Source of the DNA: Antrihabitans spumae
GTDB taxonomy: Bacteria; Actinomycetota; Actinomycetes; Mycobacteriales; Mycobacteriaceae
Direction of reading: 5' to 3'
Assembly: GCF_043944905.1 (NCBI RefSeq)
Contig: NZ_JBIMSN010000008.1
Location: 62,001-126,000 of the forward strand
Length of the DNA: 64,000 nucleotides
A program made the translations under genes and the position numbers. The notes below the pieces were generated by a model. That model was not told the DNA's origin. It saw only the letters and a list, made by a program, of their open reading frames with translations, and did no database searches. Shown piece by piece: positions 22,825 through 30,272 of this stretch (position 1 is the stretch's first letter; every line of letters starts with the position of its first letter).

Positions 22825-24999
22825 ATGCCAACAGAGGTCGTCACCTACTGCAGGATCTGTGAGCCCCTCTGTGGGTTGATCGCGACGGTCGAGGACGGCA
22901 GGTTGGTGAAGCTGCGACCCGACAAGGAACATCCGCTCTCGCAGGGCAATGCCTGCCCGAAGGGAATCGCGTTCGCCGAAGTGCAGAACGACCCCGACCT
23001 CGTACTGCACCCCCTGCGACGTGGCGCCGACGGCGAGTTCGAACGGGTGACCTGGGAGCAGGCGTACGACGACATCGGCGCGCGGCTGAAAGCCGTCATC
23101 GACACCCACGGCCGGGACGGCCTCGGCTGGTACTTCGGCAACCCGAGTTCGTTCTCCTACTCGCACACGTTGTGGATCCTCGCGTTCGTGGTCGGCAGCG
23201 GTATGCGCCACCTCTACTCGGCTGGATCGCAAGACGTGAACAATCGATTCGTCGCGAGTCAGCTGCTCTACGGCTCGCTGACCGCCACCCCGATTCCGGA
23301 CCTGGATCGGACCGATTTTCTGTTTATGGTCGGGGCGAATCCGCTGGTCTCGCACGGCAGCGTCATGACAGCGCCGCGGATCAAGGACAAACTGCGCGCG
23401 ATCGTCGACCGTGGTGGTCGAGTTGTCGTCGTCGACCCGCGTCGTTCGGAGACAGCGAAGGCCTTCGAGCATCTTCCGATTCGACCGGACGGCGACGCCT
23501 GGCTGCTCGCCTCGATGTTGCAGGTTCTGTTCGCCGAAGGTCGTACGGACTCGACGGCGATCGCGGCGCAGTCGGTAGGTGCGGATCGGTTGCGAGCAGC
23601 GGTTGCGCGCTTCACACCCGAACACACGCAGGCGATCACAGGAATCGCTCCCGATCAGCTTCGCGCCATGGCACGCGAACTCGCCTCTGCCCGTCGTGCC
23701 GCCATCTACGGCCGCACCGGGACGTGCCTCGGTAGGCAGGGCACGCTCGTCGCTTTTCTGCTCGACGCTCTTGCGCTCGTCACGGGCAACCTCGATAGCG
23801 AAGGCGGCGGCGTATTCGGTGAAGAGGCGTTTCTCGGCCTCGATTTCGTGCAGCGAACGGGAATGATCGGCTACGACCGGCGTCGCTCGCGGATCGGGAA
23901 CTTCCCCGATGTCCTCGGCTCGTTCCCCGCAGCCGTCATGGCGAAAGAGATCACCACGCCAGGGAAAGGCCGCCTGCGAGCGCTGTTCACCTCTGCGGGC
24001 AATCCGGTGCTTTCGGTACCGAACGGCGACGAACTCGAAGCCGCGCTCACCGAACTCGAGCTGTTCGTTTCGATCGACCTCTACGTCAACGACACCAACC
24101 GCAAAGCCGACTACATCCTCCCCGCGACGACCTTCCTCGAACGCGACGACGTCCCGCTGCCGTTCGGTGCCCTCAGCACGACACCGTTCATCCAGGCGAC
24201 CGAACGGGTGGTCGAGCCGTACGGCGAAGCGCGGGAGGAGTGGGAGATCATCGACGAGATCGCCAAACGGATCGGAGTCGTACCGTTCATCGCGACCCCG
24301 AAGCGGGTCGGTGCGGCTCTGAGCGGACTGATCAGGCGCGTTCCTGGATCCAGCGCTGCGACGACGCCGAAGGCACTCATCGACGTCGCGCTTCGACTCG
24401 GTGCGTACGGCGACAGGTTCGGCCTCCGCAGGGGCGGCCTGAGCATGAAGAAGCTACGCGCCAATCCGCACGGCATCGTTCTTCGCGATCATGTCGAGAC
24501 GGGTGTGCTGAAGCGGGTCGTCAAACACACGGGCGGCAGGGTGCGGCTGGCGCCCGACGAGATCATCGAAACGTTGGCGAGCCTTGGTGATCGACGCGAG
24601 GACCCAGACTTCCCGTTGCGGCTCATCGGCCTACGCGAACTCAAGTCGCACAACTCGTGGATGCACAACTCGGAGTTCTTGATGCGGGGCAACAGAGCGC
24701 ACACCGCCCGGGTCAATCCGGTCGACGCCGAAGCTGCCGGAATCGAGGACGGCAAGCCGTTTCGAATCGCGTCGGCACACGGTTCGATCGAGCTACCTGC
24801 ATTCCTGACCGACGAGGTCGGTCCGGGAACCATTGCGGTACCGCACGGCTGGGGCCATCGTGGTGGCTGGCAGGTCGCCAACGCAGCGGGTGGCGTGAAC
24901 GTCAACCTGCTGATGTCGACGGCCGTCGAAGACATCGAACCGCTCGCGGGCATGGCACATCTCAACGGTGTTCCGGTGCGGATCGAACCGGTGGCGTAA
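22825..24999 (+). CDS. Molybdopterin-dependent oxidoreductase, DMSO reductase superfamily
   Basis: The 724-residue protein starts with an Fe4S4-binding motif, TYCRICEPLCGL with a fourth Cys in NACPKGIAF. Molybdopterin oxidoreductase and dinucleotide-binding domains follow. ILPATTFLERDD and the C-terminal MRGNRAHTARVNPVDAEAAGI are typical. There is no Tat signal, so it acts in the cytoplasm. The likely metal-ligand region (SAGSQDVNNRF, near residue 135) shows no obvious Cys or SeCys, unlike formate dehydrogenases. No electron-transfer subunit is adjacent, so the substrate is unknown. It is absent from the corresponding place in M. tuberculosis, as far as I recall. Confidence 0.85.
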   Translation: MPTEVVTYCRICEPLCGLIATVEDGRLVKLRPDKEHPLSQGNACPKGIAFAEVQNDPDLVLHPLRRGADGEFERVTWEQAYDDIGARLKAVIDTHGRDGLGWYFGNPSSFSYSHTLWILAFVVGSGMRHLYSAGSQDVNNRFVASQLLYGSLTATPIPDLDRTDFLFMVGANPLVSHGSVMTAPRIKDKLRAIVDRGGRVVVVDPRRSETAKAFEHLPIRPDGDAWLLASMLQVLFAEGRTDSTAIAAQSVGADRLRAAVARFTPEHTQAITGIAPDQLRAMARELASARRAAIYGRTGTCLGRQGTLVAFLLDALALVTGNLDSEGGGVFGEEAFLGLDFVQRTGMIGYDRRRSRIGNFPDVLGSFPAAVMAKEITTPGKGRLRALFTSAGNPVLSVPNGDELEAALTELELFVSIDLYVNDTNRKADYILPATTFLERDDVPLPFGALSTTPFIQATERVVEPYGEAREEWEIIDEIAKRIGVVPFIATPKRVGAALSGLIRRVPGSSAATTPKALIDVALRLGAYGDRFGLRRGGLSMKKLRANPHGIVLRDHVETGVLKRVVKHTGGRVRLAPDEIIETLASLGDRREDPDFPLRLIGLRELKSHNSWMHNSEFLMRGNRAHTARVNPVDAEAAGIEDGKPFRIASAHGSIELPAFLTDEVGPGTIAVPHGWGHRGGWQVANAAGGVNVNLLMSTAVEDIEPLAGMAHLNGVPVRIEPVA

Positions 25000-25005
25000 C
25001 TCTGC

Positions 25006-25704
25006 TCAGACCGTCGGAGTGAGCCGATCTTTCAACCGACGCGCCGCGGCTTCGGGGTCGGCCGCCGCGGTGATCGCGCGGACCACGACGATCCGCGTCG
25101 CGCCCGCGGCCACGACCTCCGGTAGCCGTTCTTCGTCTATGCCACCGATCGCGAACCATGGTCTGTGTGGTTCGGCATCTGCCGTCGAGCGGACGAAATC
25201 GAGGCCGGCAGCCGCGCGACCGGGTTTGGTCGGCGTCGCCCAGACCGGACCGGTGCAGAAGTAGTCGGCACCCTCCTCGATCGCTGCCAGACTCGCCTGG
25301 GCTCGGTTGTGCGTCGAGCGGCCGATCACCACATCGGGTCCGACGATCCGGCGTGCGTAGTGCACCGGTAGGTCGTCCTGGCCGAGGTGCAACACGTCTG
25401 CCTGCGCGGCAAGCGCGATATCGGCGCGATCGTTCACGGCGAGCAGAGCGCCGTGCCGTCGTGTCGCTGCCCGCAACTCGGCGAGTGCGGCCAATTCCCC
25501 TTTGACGTCGAGCGGTCCGAATTCGGCTTCGCCCGCCGACCCCTTGTCGCGCAACTGGATGATGTCGACACCACCGGCGAGCGCCGCATCCGCAAACCTG
25601 GCGAGGTCGCCCTTCTCGCGCCGGGCGTCCGTGCACAGATACAGGTATGCCGTAGCCAGGCGGTCGCGAGTGGTCGAGCCCCTGAAAGAATGCGATGGAT
25701 GCAC
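25006..25704 (-). CDS. thiE: Thiamine-phosphate synthase
   Basis: The 232-residue TIM-barrel enzyme has the ThiE motifs GVDIIQLRDKG, LLAVNDRADIAL, DVLHLGQDDLP, GRSTHN and YFCTGPVWATPTKPGR. It joins HMP-PP with the thiazole phosphate to give thiamine monophosphate. The GTG start lies exactly seven bases after TACCGT, suggesting a leaderless transcript. That box is half of a 17-base dyad in the space shared with thiO. It is convergent with the molybdopterin oxidoreductase gene, with six bases between stops. No TPP riboswitch is seen upstream. Confidence 0.93.
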   Translation of the reverse strand: MHPSHSFRGSTTRDRLATAYLYLCTDARREKGDLARFADAALAGGVDIIQLRDKGSAGEAEFGPLDVKGELAALAELRAATRRHGALLAVNDRADIALAAQADVLHLGQDDLPVHYARRIVGPDVVIGRSTHNRAQASLAAIEEGADYFCTGPVWATPTKPGRAAAGLDFVRSTADAEPHRPWFAIGGIDEERLPEVVAAGATRIVVVRAITAAADPEAAARRLKDRLTPTV

Positions 25705-25711
25705 GGCTTCG

Positions 25712-25728
25712 ACGGTAGCGGCTACCGT
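25712..25728. promoter_or_regulatory. 17-bp dyad in the thiE-thiO divergent region
   Basis: ACGGTAGC, one base, GCTACCGT forms a perfect inverted repeat. Each half carries a TACCGT that can act as a -10 box, one per strand. On the minus strand it is seven bases from the thiE GTG. On the plus strand the thiO start is about 74 bases away. It could be a back-to-back promoter, an operator, or both. Confidence 0.5.
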
Positions 25729-25802
25729 GGAACGGGCTGATCGGTGGGCGGGGAGAACAGCGTCGCGACAGCCCAGAGTGGTGTGGAAGTGAGGTGGAGA
25801 CA

Positions 25803-26885
25803 GTGCGAGACGAGCAGACCTTGGCCGTGGTCGGCGGCGGCGTGATCGGTCTGTCGATCGCCTGGCGAGCCGCCGAATCGGGCCGACAGGTCACGCTTTT
25901 CGACCCCGCGCCGGCCTCGGGAGCATCGTGGGTCGCCGGCGGCATGCTCGCGCCGCTGTCGGAGGGCTGGCCCGGCGAGACCGACGTCCTCGAGATCGGT
26001 GCGGCGTCGTTGGCACGCTGGCCAGAATTCGCCGCGCGGCTGGCAGCAGCGTCCGGGTCCCGTGGTGCGGACGTCTTCAGCGCAACGGGTTCGCTCACCG
26101 TCGCGCTCGATGCCGCCGATGCCCAAGACCTGCGGACCGTCGCCGAATGGGTCGGCGCGCAGGGCTACGAACTGGAACTACTCGACCGTGCCCAGGTGCG
26201 TGCACACGAACCGGCGCTTGCTCGTAGCGTGAGGCTCGGCCTGCTTGCCCCTGCCGAACTCGCCGTCGACAATCGGATCCTGCTCGCCGAATTACGACGC
26301 GCTGCCGCGGGCGCAGGGGTTCGCGTCGTCGAGCGTGAGGTCGTCGATCTCGACGATCTCGACGCCGACCAGATCGTCCTGGCAGCAGGAGAGCGGTCAG
26401 CGAGGCTGTGGCCCGGCCTGCCGGTACGCCCGGTCAAAGGCGAGATTTTGCGGCTACGAGCCAGGCCCGGTGTGACGCCTGCACCGACGCACGTCGTCCG
26501 TGCTCGGGTCCACGGTCGACCCGTCTATCTCGTGCCGCGCGGTGACGGCATCGTCCTCGGCGCGACGCAGTACGAGTCCGGTCACGACACAGCGGTGACT
26601 GTCGCAGGTGTACGTGACCTCCTCGCCGACGCGCAGGAGTTGATGCCAGGCATCGGCGAGTACGAGCTTGCCGAGTCGATCGCAGGACTGCGGCCGATGA
26701 GTCCGGACAACGTGCCGCTCATAGGCAGAGTCTCGGATCGGGTCGTCGTCGCATCCGGGCACGGCCGCAACGGCATTCTGTTGACCCCGATCACGGTCGA
26801 CGCGGTGCTCGGTTTACTCGACGGAGTAGAACTGGTCGAAGCCAAGCAGGCCGACCCCGACAGATTTTCAGGAGCTTCCCGATGA
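25803..26885 (+). CDS. thiO: Glycine oxidase for thiazole synthesis
   Basis: The FAD-dependent amine oxidase of about 360 residues has the Rossmann motif LAVVGGGVIGLSIAWRAA, then GASWVAGGMLAP. The C-terminal region has GLRPMSPDNVPLIG and GHGRNGILLTP. ThiO oxidises glycine to dehydroglycine for ThiG. The GTG at 25803 was chosen because GAGG lies eight bases before it; an in-frame GTG nine bases upstream is the alternative. It overlaps thiS by four bases, in the operon order thiO-thiS-thiG also found in M. tuberculosis (Rv0415-Rv0417). Confidence 0.92.
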   Translation: MRDEQTLAVVGGGVIGLSIAWRAAESGRQVTLFDPAPASGASWVAGGMLAPLSEGWPGETDVLEIGAASLARWPEFAARLAAASGSRGADVFSATGSLTVALDAADAQDLRTVAEWVGAQGYELELLDRAQVRAHEPALARSVRLGLLAPAELAVDNRILLAELRRAAAGAGVRVVEREVVDLDDLDADQIVLAAGERSARLWPGLPVRPVKGEILRLRARPGVTPAPTHVVRARVHGRPVYLVPRGDGIVLGATQYESGHDTAVTVAGVRDLLADAQELMPGIGEYELAESIAGLRPMSPDNVPLIGRVSDRVVVASGHGRNGILLTPITVDAVLGLLDGVELVEAKQADPDRFSGASR

Positions 26886-27094
26886 CGCAGGTACTGATCG
26901 GCATCACCGTCAACGGCAAGGAACACCTGCTGACCGAAGAGATGACGGTCCGGGAATTGCTCGACTATCTGAAGCTTCCCGACAAGGGCATCGCCCTCGC
27001 CGTCGACCGCGCTGTTTTCCCGAAGTCGCGCTGGAGCGAACAGGTCCGCAAGGGCTGGGAGATCGAAGTCCTGACGGCGGTGCAGGGTGGCTGA
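26882..27094 (+). CDS. thiS: Sulfur carrier protein ThiS
   Basis: The 70-residue ubiquitin-fold protein ends in AVQGG. The C-terminal Gly-Gly is adenylated and thiocarboxylated to carry sulfur to ThiG. ITVNGKEHLL and VRELLDYL match the family. It overlaps thiO by four bases and thiG by eight, so all three are translated together. Confidence 0.93.
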   Translation: MTQVLIGITVNGKEHLLTEEMTVRELLDYLKLPDKGIALAVDRAVFPKSRWSEQVRKGWEIEVLTAVQGG

Positions 27095-27854
27095 TTCGGT
27101 TATGAGTCCGCTGGTAATCGCGGGTAGGTCGTTCGGGTCGCGGCTGATCATGGGTACCGGCGGCGCCGACAACCTTGCGGTACTAGAAGAAGCGCTTGTC
27201 GCATCCGGCACCGAGCTGACGACCGTCGCCATGCGCAGAGTCGACGCGGCAGGAGGCACGGGCGTCCTCGATCTGCTGAAGCGCTTGCAGATCGCGATGC
27301 TTCCCAACACCGCGGGTTGTCGCGGCGCAGCCGAGGCGGTACTGACCGCCCAGCTCGCGCGCGACGCGCTGGAGACCGACTGGGTCAAACTCGAGGTGAT
27401 CGCCGACGAGCGGACGCTGCTCCCCGACGCCGTGGAACTGCTCGATGCGGCCGAGCAACTCGTCGACGACGGATTCACCGTGCTGCCGTACACGACGGAC
27501 GACCCGATTCTCGCCCGTCGACTCGAAGAAGCAGGGTGCGCCGCGGTGATGCCGCTCGGGTCGCCGATCGGAACCGGTCTCGGTATCGCCAATCCACACA
27601 ACATCGAGATGATCGTCGACGGTGCGGGAGTGCCGGTAATTCTCGATGCCGGTATCGGAACAGCGAGTGACGCGGCGCTTGCGATGGAACTCGGGTGCGA
27701 TGCTGTGCTACTCGCCACAGCCGTCACGCGCGCGAAGAATCCACAACTTATGGCGACCGCGATGGCGGATGCCGTCAGAGCTGGACACGCCGCGCGTCAT
27801 GCCGGTCGAATCCCCAAGCGGTTCTGGGCACAGGCGTCCTCGCCGAGTCTGTAG
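27087..27854 (+). CDS. thiG: Thiazole synthase
   Basis: The 255-residue TIM-barrel enzyme has SRLIMGTGGADN near the start, LPNTAGCRGAAEAVLTAQLAR, and WVKLEVI with the lysine that forms the Schiff base with deoxyxylulose phosphate. The phosphate-binding PLGSPIGTGLGI and ILDAGIGTASDAA follow. It builds the thiazole phosphate of thiamine using ThiS thiocarboxylate and dehydroglycine. The GTG start lies within the thiS end. The operon ends here or with the next small gene. Confidence 0.95.
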   Translation: MADSVMSPLVIAGRSFGSRLIMGTGGADNLAVLEEALVASGTELTTVAMRRVDAAGGTGVLDLLKRLQIAMLPNTAGCRGAAEAVLTAQLARDALETDWVKLEVIADERTLLPDAVELLDAAEQLVDDGFTVLPYTTDDPILARRLEEAGCAAVMPLGSPIGTGLGIANPHNIEMIVDGAGVPVILDAGIGTASDAALAMELGCDAVLLATAVTRAKNPQLMATAMADAVRAGHAARHAGRIPKRFWAQASSPSL

Positions 27855-27908
27855 GACACTTGCGGGTCCGATCCTGCGATGTACCCTCGATGTAAGAAGG
27901 GGTACAAC

Positions 27909-28220
27909 GTGAATTCAAGGCGTGCAACGGTTTTCCGAGTAGAAGACGATGGCCTGGACGCGGCTGCGTTCATAGCGGGTGTGCGGCGGGTCGTGCTCGC
28001 CAATGCGCAGTTCGATTCTGTGGTGACGGCAGCGATCGTCAGGCACATAGATTTTCTGTTGACCGCGAGTGAGGTCAACGATCGTGATCTGCGGCTGGAG
28101 GAGCGAGCGTCGCAGATCGAAGCGGCGCTGCGGAGTGTGCTGCCGCTCGAAGGCGACACAGCCTCGCCGAACACAGCGCAGTTCAAGACGTTCATGGCGA
28201 AGTCCAAGCCGAAAGACTGA
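27909..28220 (+). CDS. Hypothetical protein
   Basis: The 103-residue protein is largely alpha-helical by composition (AAAFIAGVRRVVLANAQFDSVVTAAIVRHIDFLL, shown here only as a landmark in parts: residues about 18-50), with a lysine-rich tail KSKPKD. No family is recognised. The GTG start is preceded by AAGAAGGGG at seven bases; an in-frame ATG 30 bases upstream would include the ribosome site itself. The stop codon lies inside the first copy of a repeated stem-loop element. Confidence 0.6.
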   Translation: MNSRRATVFRVEDDGLDAAAFIAGVRRVVLANAQFDSVVTAAIVRHIDFLLTASEVNDRDLRLEERASQIEAALRSVLPLEGDTASPNTAQFKTFMAKSKPKD

Positions 28221-28277
28221 GGGCGCTCCGCGCCTCGTGAGTCCTTTCGGAGGTCGGGCGCGCCGAAAGGACTCACG
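28217..28277 (+). repeat. Repeated stem-loop element, copy 1 (probable terminator)
   Basis: The element begins with ACTGAGGGCGCTCCGCGCC, which includes the stop codon of the preceding gene. It then forms a perfect 15-pair stem (CGTGAGTCCTTTCGG with its complement) around a 12-base loop. A second copy occurs after the Nudix gene at 55132-55195, with the same lead-in and one compensatory pair change in the stem. The position after a stop codon suggests termination or mRNA 3'-end stabilisation. Confidence 0.8.
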
Positions 28278-28290
28278 ACCCGCCTCAGGG

Positions 28291-28357
28291 TGTCCTCATC
28301 CGAAAGGATGACGACAGTCGCGACCTGCGGTCGATGTGCAGGTGCTTACTCGTAAGC
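28291..28357 (+). promoter_or_regulatory. Three consecutive stem-loops directly before the ABC transporter gene
   Basis: The first hairpin (28291-28316) has an 11-position stem with one mismatch and a GAAA tetraloop. The second (28323-28343) pairs ACCTGC with GCAGGT over nine bases. The third (28344-28357) is GCTTAC, two bases, GTAAGC, and ends one base before the first possible start codon. As DNA the last one is a near-perfect operator-like palindrome. Together they could form a structured leader or a regulated promoter region. Confidence 0.55.
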
Positions 28358-28358
28358 G

Positions 28359-29315
28359 ATGCTTGTTCACATGATCGAAGTGAAGGGTTTGACCAAACAC
28401 TACGGGCCGACTGTGGCCGTCGACGATCTGTCCTTCACGGTCCCCGCGGGCCAAGTGACAGGTTTCCTCGGGCCGAACGGCGCAGGTAAATCGACGACAA
28501 TGCGCATGATCCTGGGCCTCGACAAGCCCACCTCCGGATCGGCGCTCATCAACGGCAAGCCGTACCACCAGCTTGCCCATCCGCTCCGCGAAGTCGGTGC
28601 GCTGCTCGACGCGCGGTGGGTGCACCCCAACCGCTCGGCGCGCGCCCATCTGCAGTGGATGGCGGCCTCCAACGGCATCGCCAAGTCCAGGGTCGACGAG
28701 GTTTTGCGCCTCGTCGGTCTCAGCGAGGTCGCAAGCAAGAACGCAGGCGGTTTCTCGCTCGGTATGTCGCAGCGACTCGGGCTGGCAGGCGCGCTCCTCG
28801 GCGACCCGCCCGTGCTGCTCTTCGACGAGCCGGTCAACGGCCTCGACCCCGAAGGCATCCTGTGGATCAGGCGATTCATGCAGCGGCTGGCCAGTGAGGG
28901 CCGCACGGTGCTCGTCTCCAGCCACCTGCTTTCGGAGATGTCGCAGACGGCGGAACAGCTCGTCGTCATCGGCCGTGGCCGGCTGATCTCGGACTCGACC
29001 GTGCAGGAGTTCATCGACAAATCGTCGGAGTCTGCAGTCCGAGTCCGCAGCCCGCAACTCGACGCCCTGCGCAGCCTGCTGATCGCACGTGGGCTCACCG
29101 TCCGTGAAGACGGCGAGTCGGAGCTGGGTCCGGCACTGCTCGTCGTCGGCGCGACTACCGACACGATCGGAGCGGCCGCAGGCGAGAACGGCGTCACGTT
29201 GTTCGAGCTCTCGGCGCAGCGTGGCTCGCTCGAAGAAGCATTTATGAAGCTCACCGGCGGCGATGTGCAGTACCACGCCGAAGGCATGGAAGAAGTGATG
29301 GGAGGTGCGCTCTGA
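28359..29315 (+). CDS. ABC transporter ATP-binding protein
   Basis: The 318-residue ATPase has Walker A GPNGAGKST at about residues 38-46, Q-loop region ALLDARW, signature FSLGMSQRLGLAGALLG, Walker B LLFDEPVNGLD, and H-loop SSHLLSEM. The C-terminal domain of about 95 residues is typical of drug or bacitracin-type exporters (DrrA/BcrA group). It pairs with the permease gene, whose ATG shares one base with its stop codon. The ATG at 28371 (MIEVKGLTKHYG) is equally possible as start. Neither start has a good ribosome site, and both follow a row of stem-loops. Confidence 0.9.
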   Translation: MLVHMIEVKGLTKHYGPTVAVDDLSFTVPAGQVTGFLGPNGAGKSTTMRMILGLDKPTSGSALINGKPYHQLAHPLREVGALLDARWVHPNRSARAHLQWMAASNGIAKSRVDEVLRLVGLSEVASKNAGGFSLGMSQRLGLAGALLGDPPVLLFDEPVNGLDPEGILWIRRFMQRLASEGRTVLVSSHLLSEMSQTAEQLVVIGRGRLISDSTVQEFIDKSSESAVRVRSPQLDALRSLLIARGLTVREDGESELGPALLVVGATTDTIGAAAGENGVTLFELSAQRGSLEEAFMKLTGGDVQYHAEGMEEVMGGAL

Positions 29316-30085
29316 TGGGCGTATTGGCAGCAGAACGTATCAAGATCACTTCGACTCGATCACCATGGTGGTCGGCGGCCGTGATCATCGCACTCGGCCT
29401 CGGGCTGGCAGCGATCATGGGTTGGGTTGCCAACCAGGCGATCGCGAACCCCGAGGATTCGGAAGGCTTCCCCGGTCTCACACCCGCGACGGCAGCCACA
29501 GGCGTCACCGGTTTCGGCGTGTTGGTCCTGATGATCATGGCGGCGCTCGTCGTGACCAGCGAATATCGCTTCGGCACCATCCGGACGACGTTCCAGGCGA
29601 TGCCGCACCGTGGCACGGTGATCGCTGCAAAGGCAGCGCTGATCGGTGCTTTCGGCGCAATCCTGACAACGGCCCTCACCTTCGGATCCATCGAGGTCGC
29701 AAAACTCGTGGCCAACTCCGACGCTCAGAAACCACTCGCCCTCTCGGGTGAGGAAGCGTGGCGCGGGGTCTACGGCGTACCGATCTATGCCTTCCTCTGT
29801 GTCGTTCTCGCTGTTGCGGTCGGCGCGCTCGTCAAGCAATCGGCCGCCGCGATCTCACTGGTTGTGCTGTGGCCGTTGCTGATCGAGAGCCTGTTCGGAC
29901 TGTTCGGAAGCTTCGGCCGCGAGGTGCAGGCCTTCCTGCCGTTTGCCAACGCTCAGCACTTCATGAGTGGCGACACCGGCATCGAATTCCACTGGGGTCC
30001 GTGGGGCAGCCTGATCTACTTCACAGCCTTCGTCGCGGTCTTCTTCGCTGCAGCGATCGTCGTCGTGAACAACCGCGACGCCTAG
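29315..30085 (+). CDS. ABC transporter permease, ABC-2 type
   Basis: The 256-residue protein has six predicted transmembrane segments and the ABC-2 layout. A first helix follows ITSTRSPWWSAAVIIALGLG; a polar loop contains SEYRFGTIRTTFQAMPHRG, a conserved coupling-type motif in this permease family; hydrophobic pairs fill the rest. With the preceding ATPase it should form a homodimeric or pseudo-dimeric exporter. The substrate is unknown; antibiotics and lipids are common for this group. A stem-loop terminator follows its stop. Confidence 0.85.
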   Translation: MGVLAAERIKITSTRSPWWSAAVIIALGLGLAAIMGWVANQAIANPEDSEGFPGLTPATAATGVTGFGVLVLMIMAALVVTSEYRFGTIRTTFQAMPHRGTVIAAKAALIGAFGAILTTALTFGSIEVAKLVANSDAQKPLALSGEEAWRGVYGVPIYAFLCVVLAVAVGALVKQSAAAISLVVLWPLLIESLFGLFGSFGREVQAFLPFANAQHFMSGDTGIEFHWGPWGSLIYFTAFVAVFFAAAIVVVNNRDA

Positions 30086-30113
30086 CTTGTCGCTGAAAAT
30101 CGAGCCAACCGAA

Positions 30114-30148
30114 TGAGGGGTGCGACTCCTGTCGGGGGAGTCGCCTCA
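30114..30148 (+). terminator. Stem-loop terminator after the ABC operon
   Basis: GCGACTCC and GGAGTCGC pair perfectly over a seven-base loop, and flanking TGAG and CTCA can extend the stem past a small bulge. It lies 29 bases after the permease stop codon. There is no strong U-tract. Confidence 0.65.
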
Positions 30149-30197
30149 CAGCACCTGATCCGAGCCGCTGCCCGGCGCGGTAAAGGTGACATGTCGG

Positions 30198-30226
30198 CCC
30201 GGTGTGGGATGTTCATCCGCACCGGG
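30198..30226 (+). terminator. Second stem-loop upstream of the M28 peptidase gene
   Basis: CCCGGTGTGGGATG and CATCCGCACCGGG pair with one bulge and one mismatch around a two-base loop, followed by a T-rich stretch. It may back up termination of the ABC operon or act in the leader of the peptidase gene. A TAGGGT box follows it 15 bases downstream. Confidence 0.45.
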
Positions 30227-30272
30227 TTGATGTGTTTCTCGGTAGGGTGAGTAACGACCGGGAGGGGATTCG

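Noticed and set aside
25704..25803. TPP riboswitch in the thiE-thiO intergenic region
   Set aside because: Neither the CTGAGA motif nor the ACCTGA...GGATAATGCC motif occurs on either strand; only the thiC leader has them.
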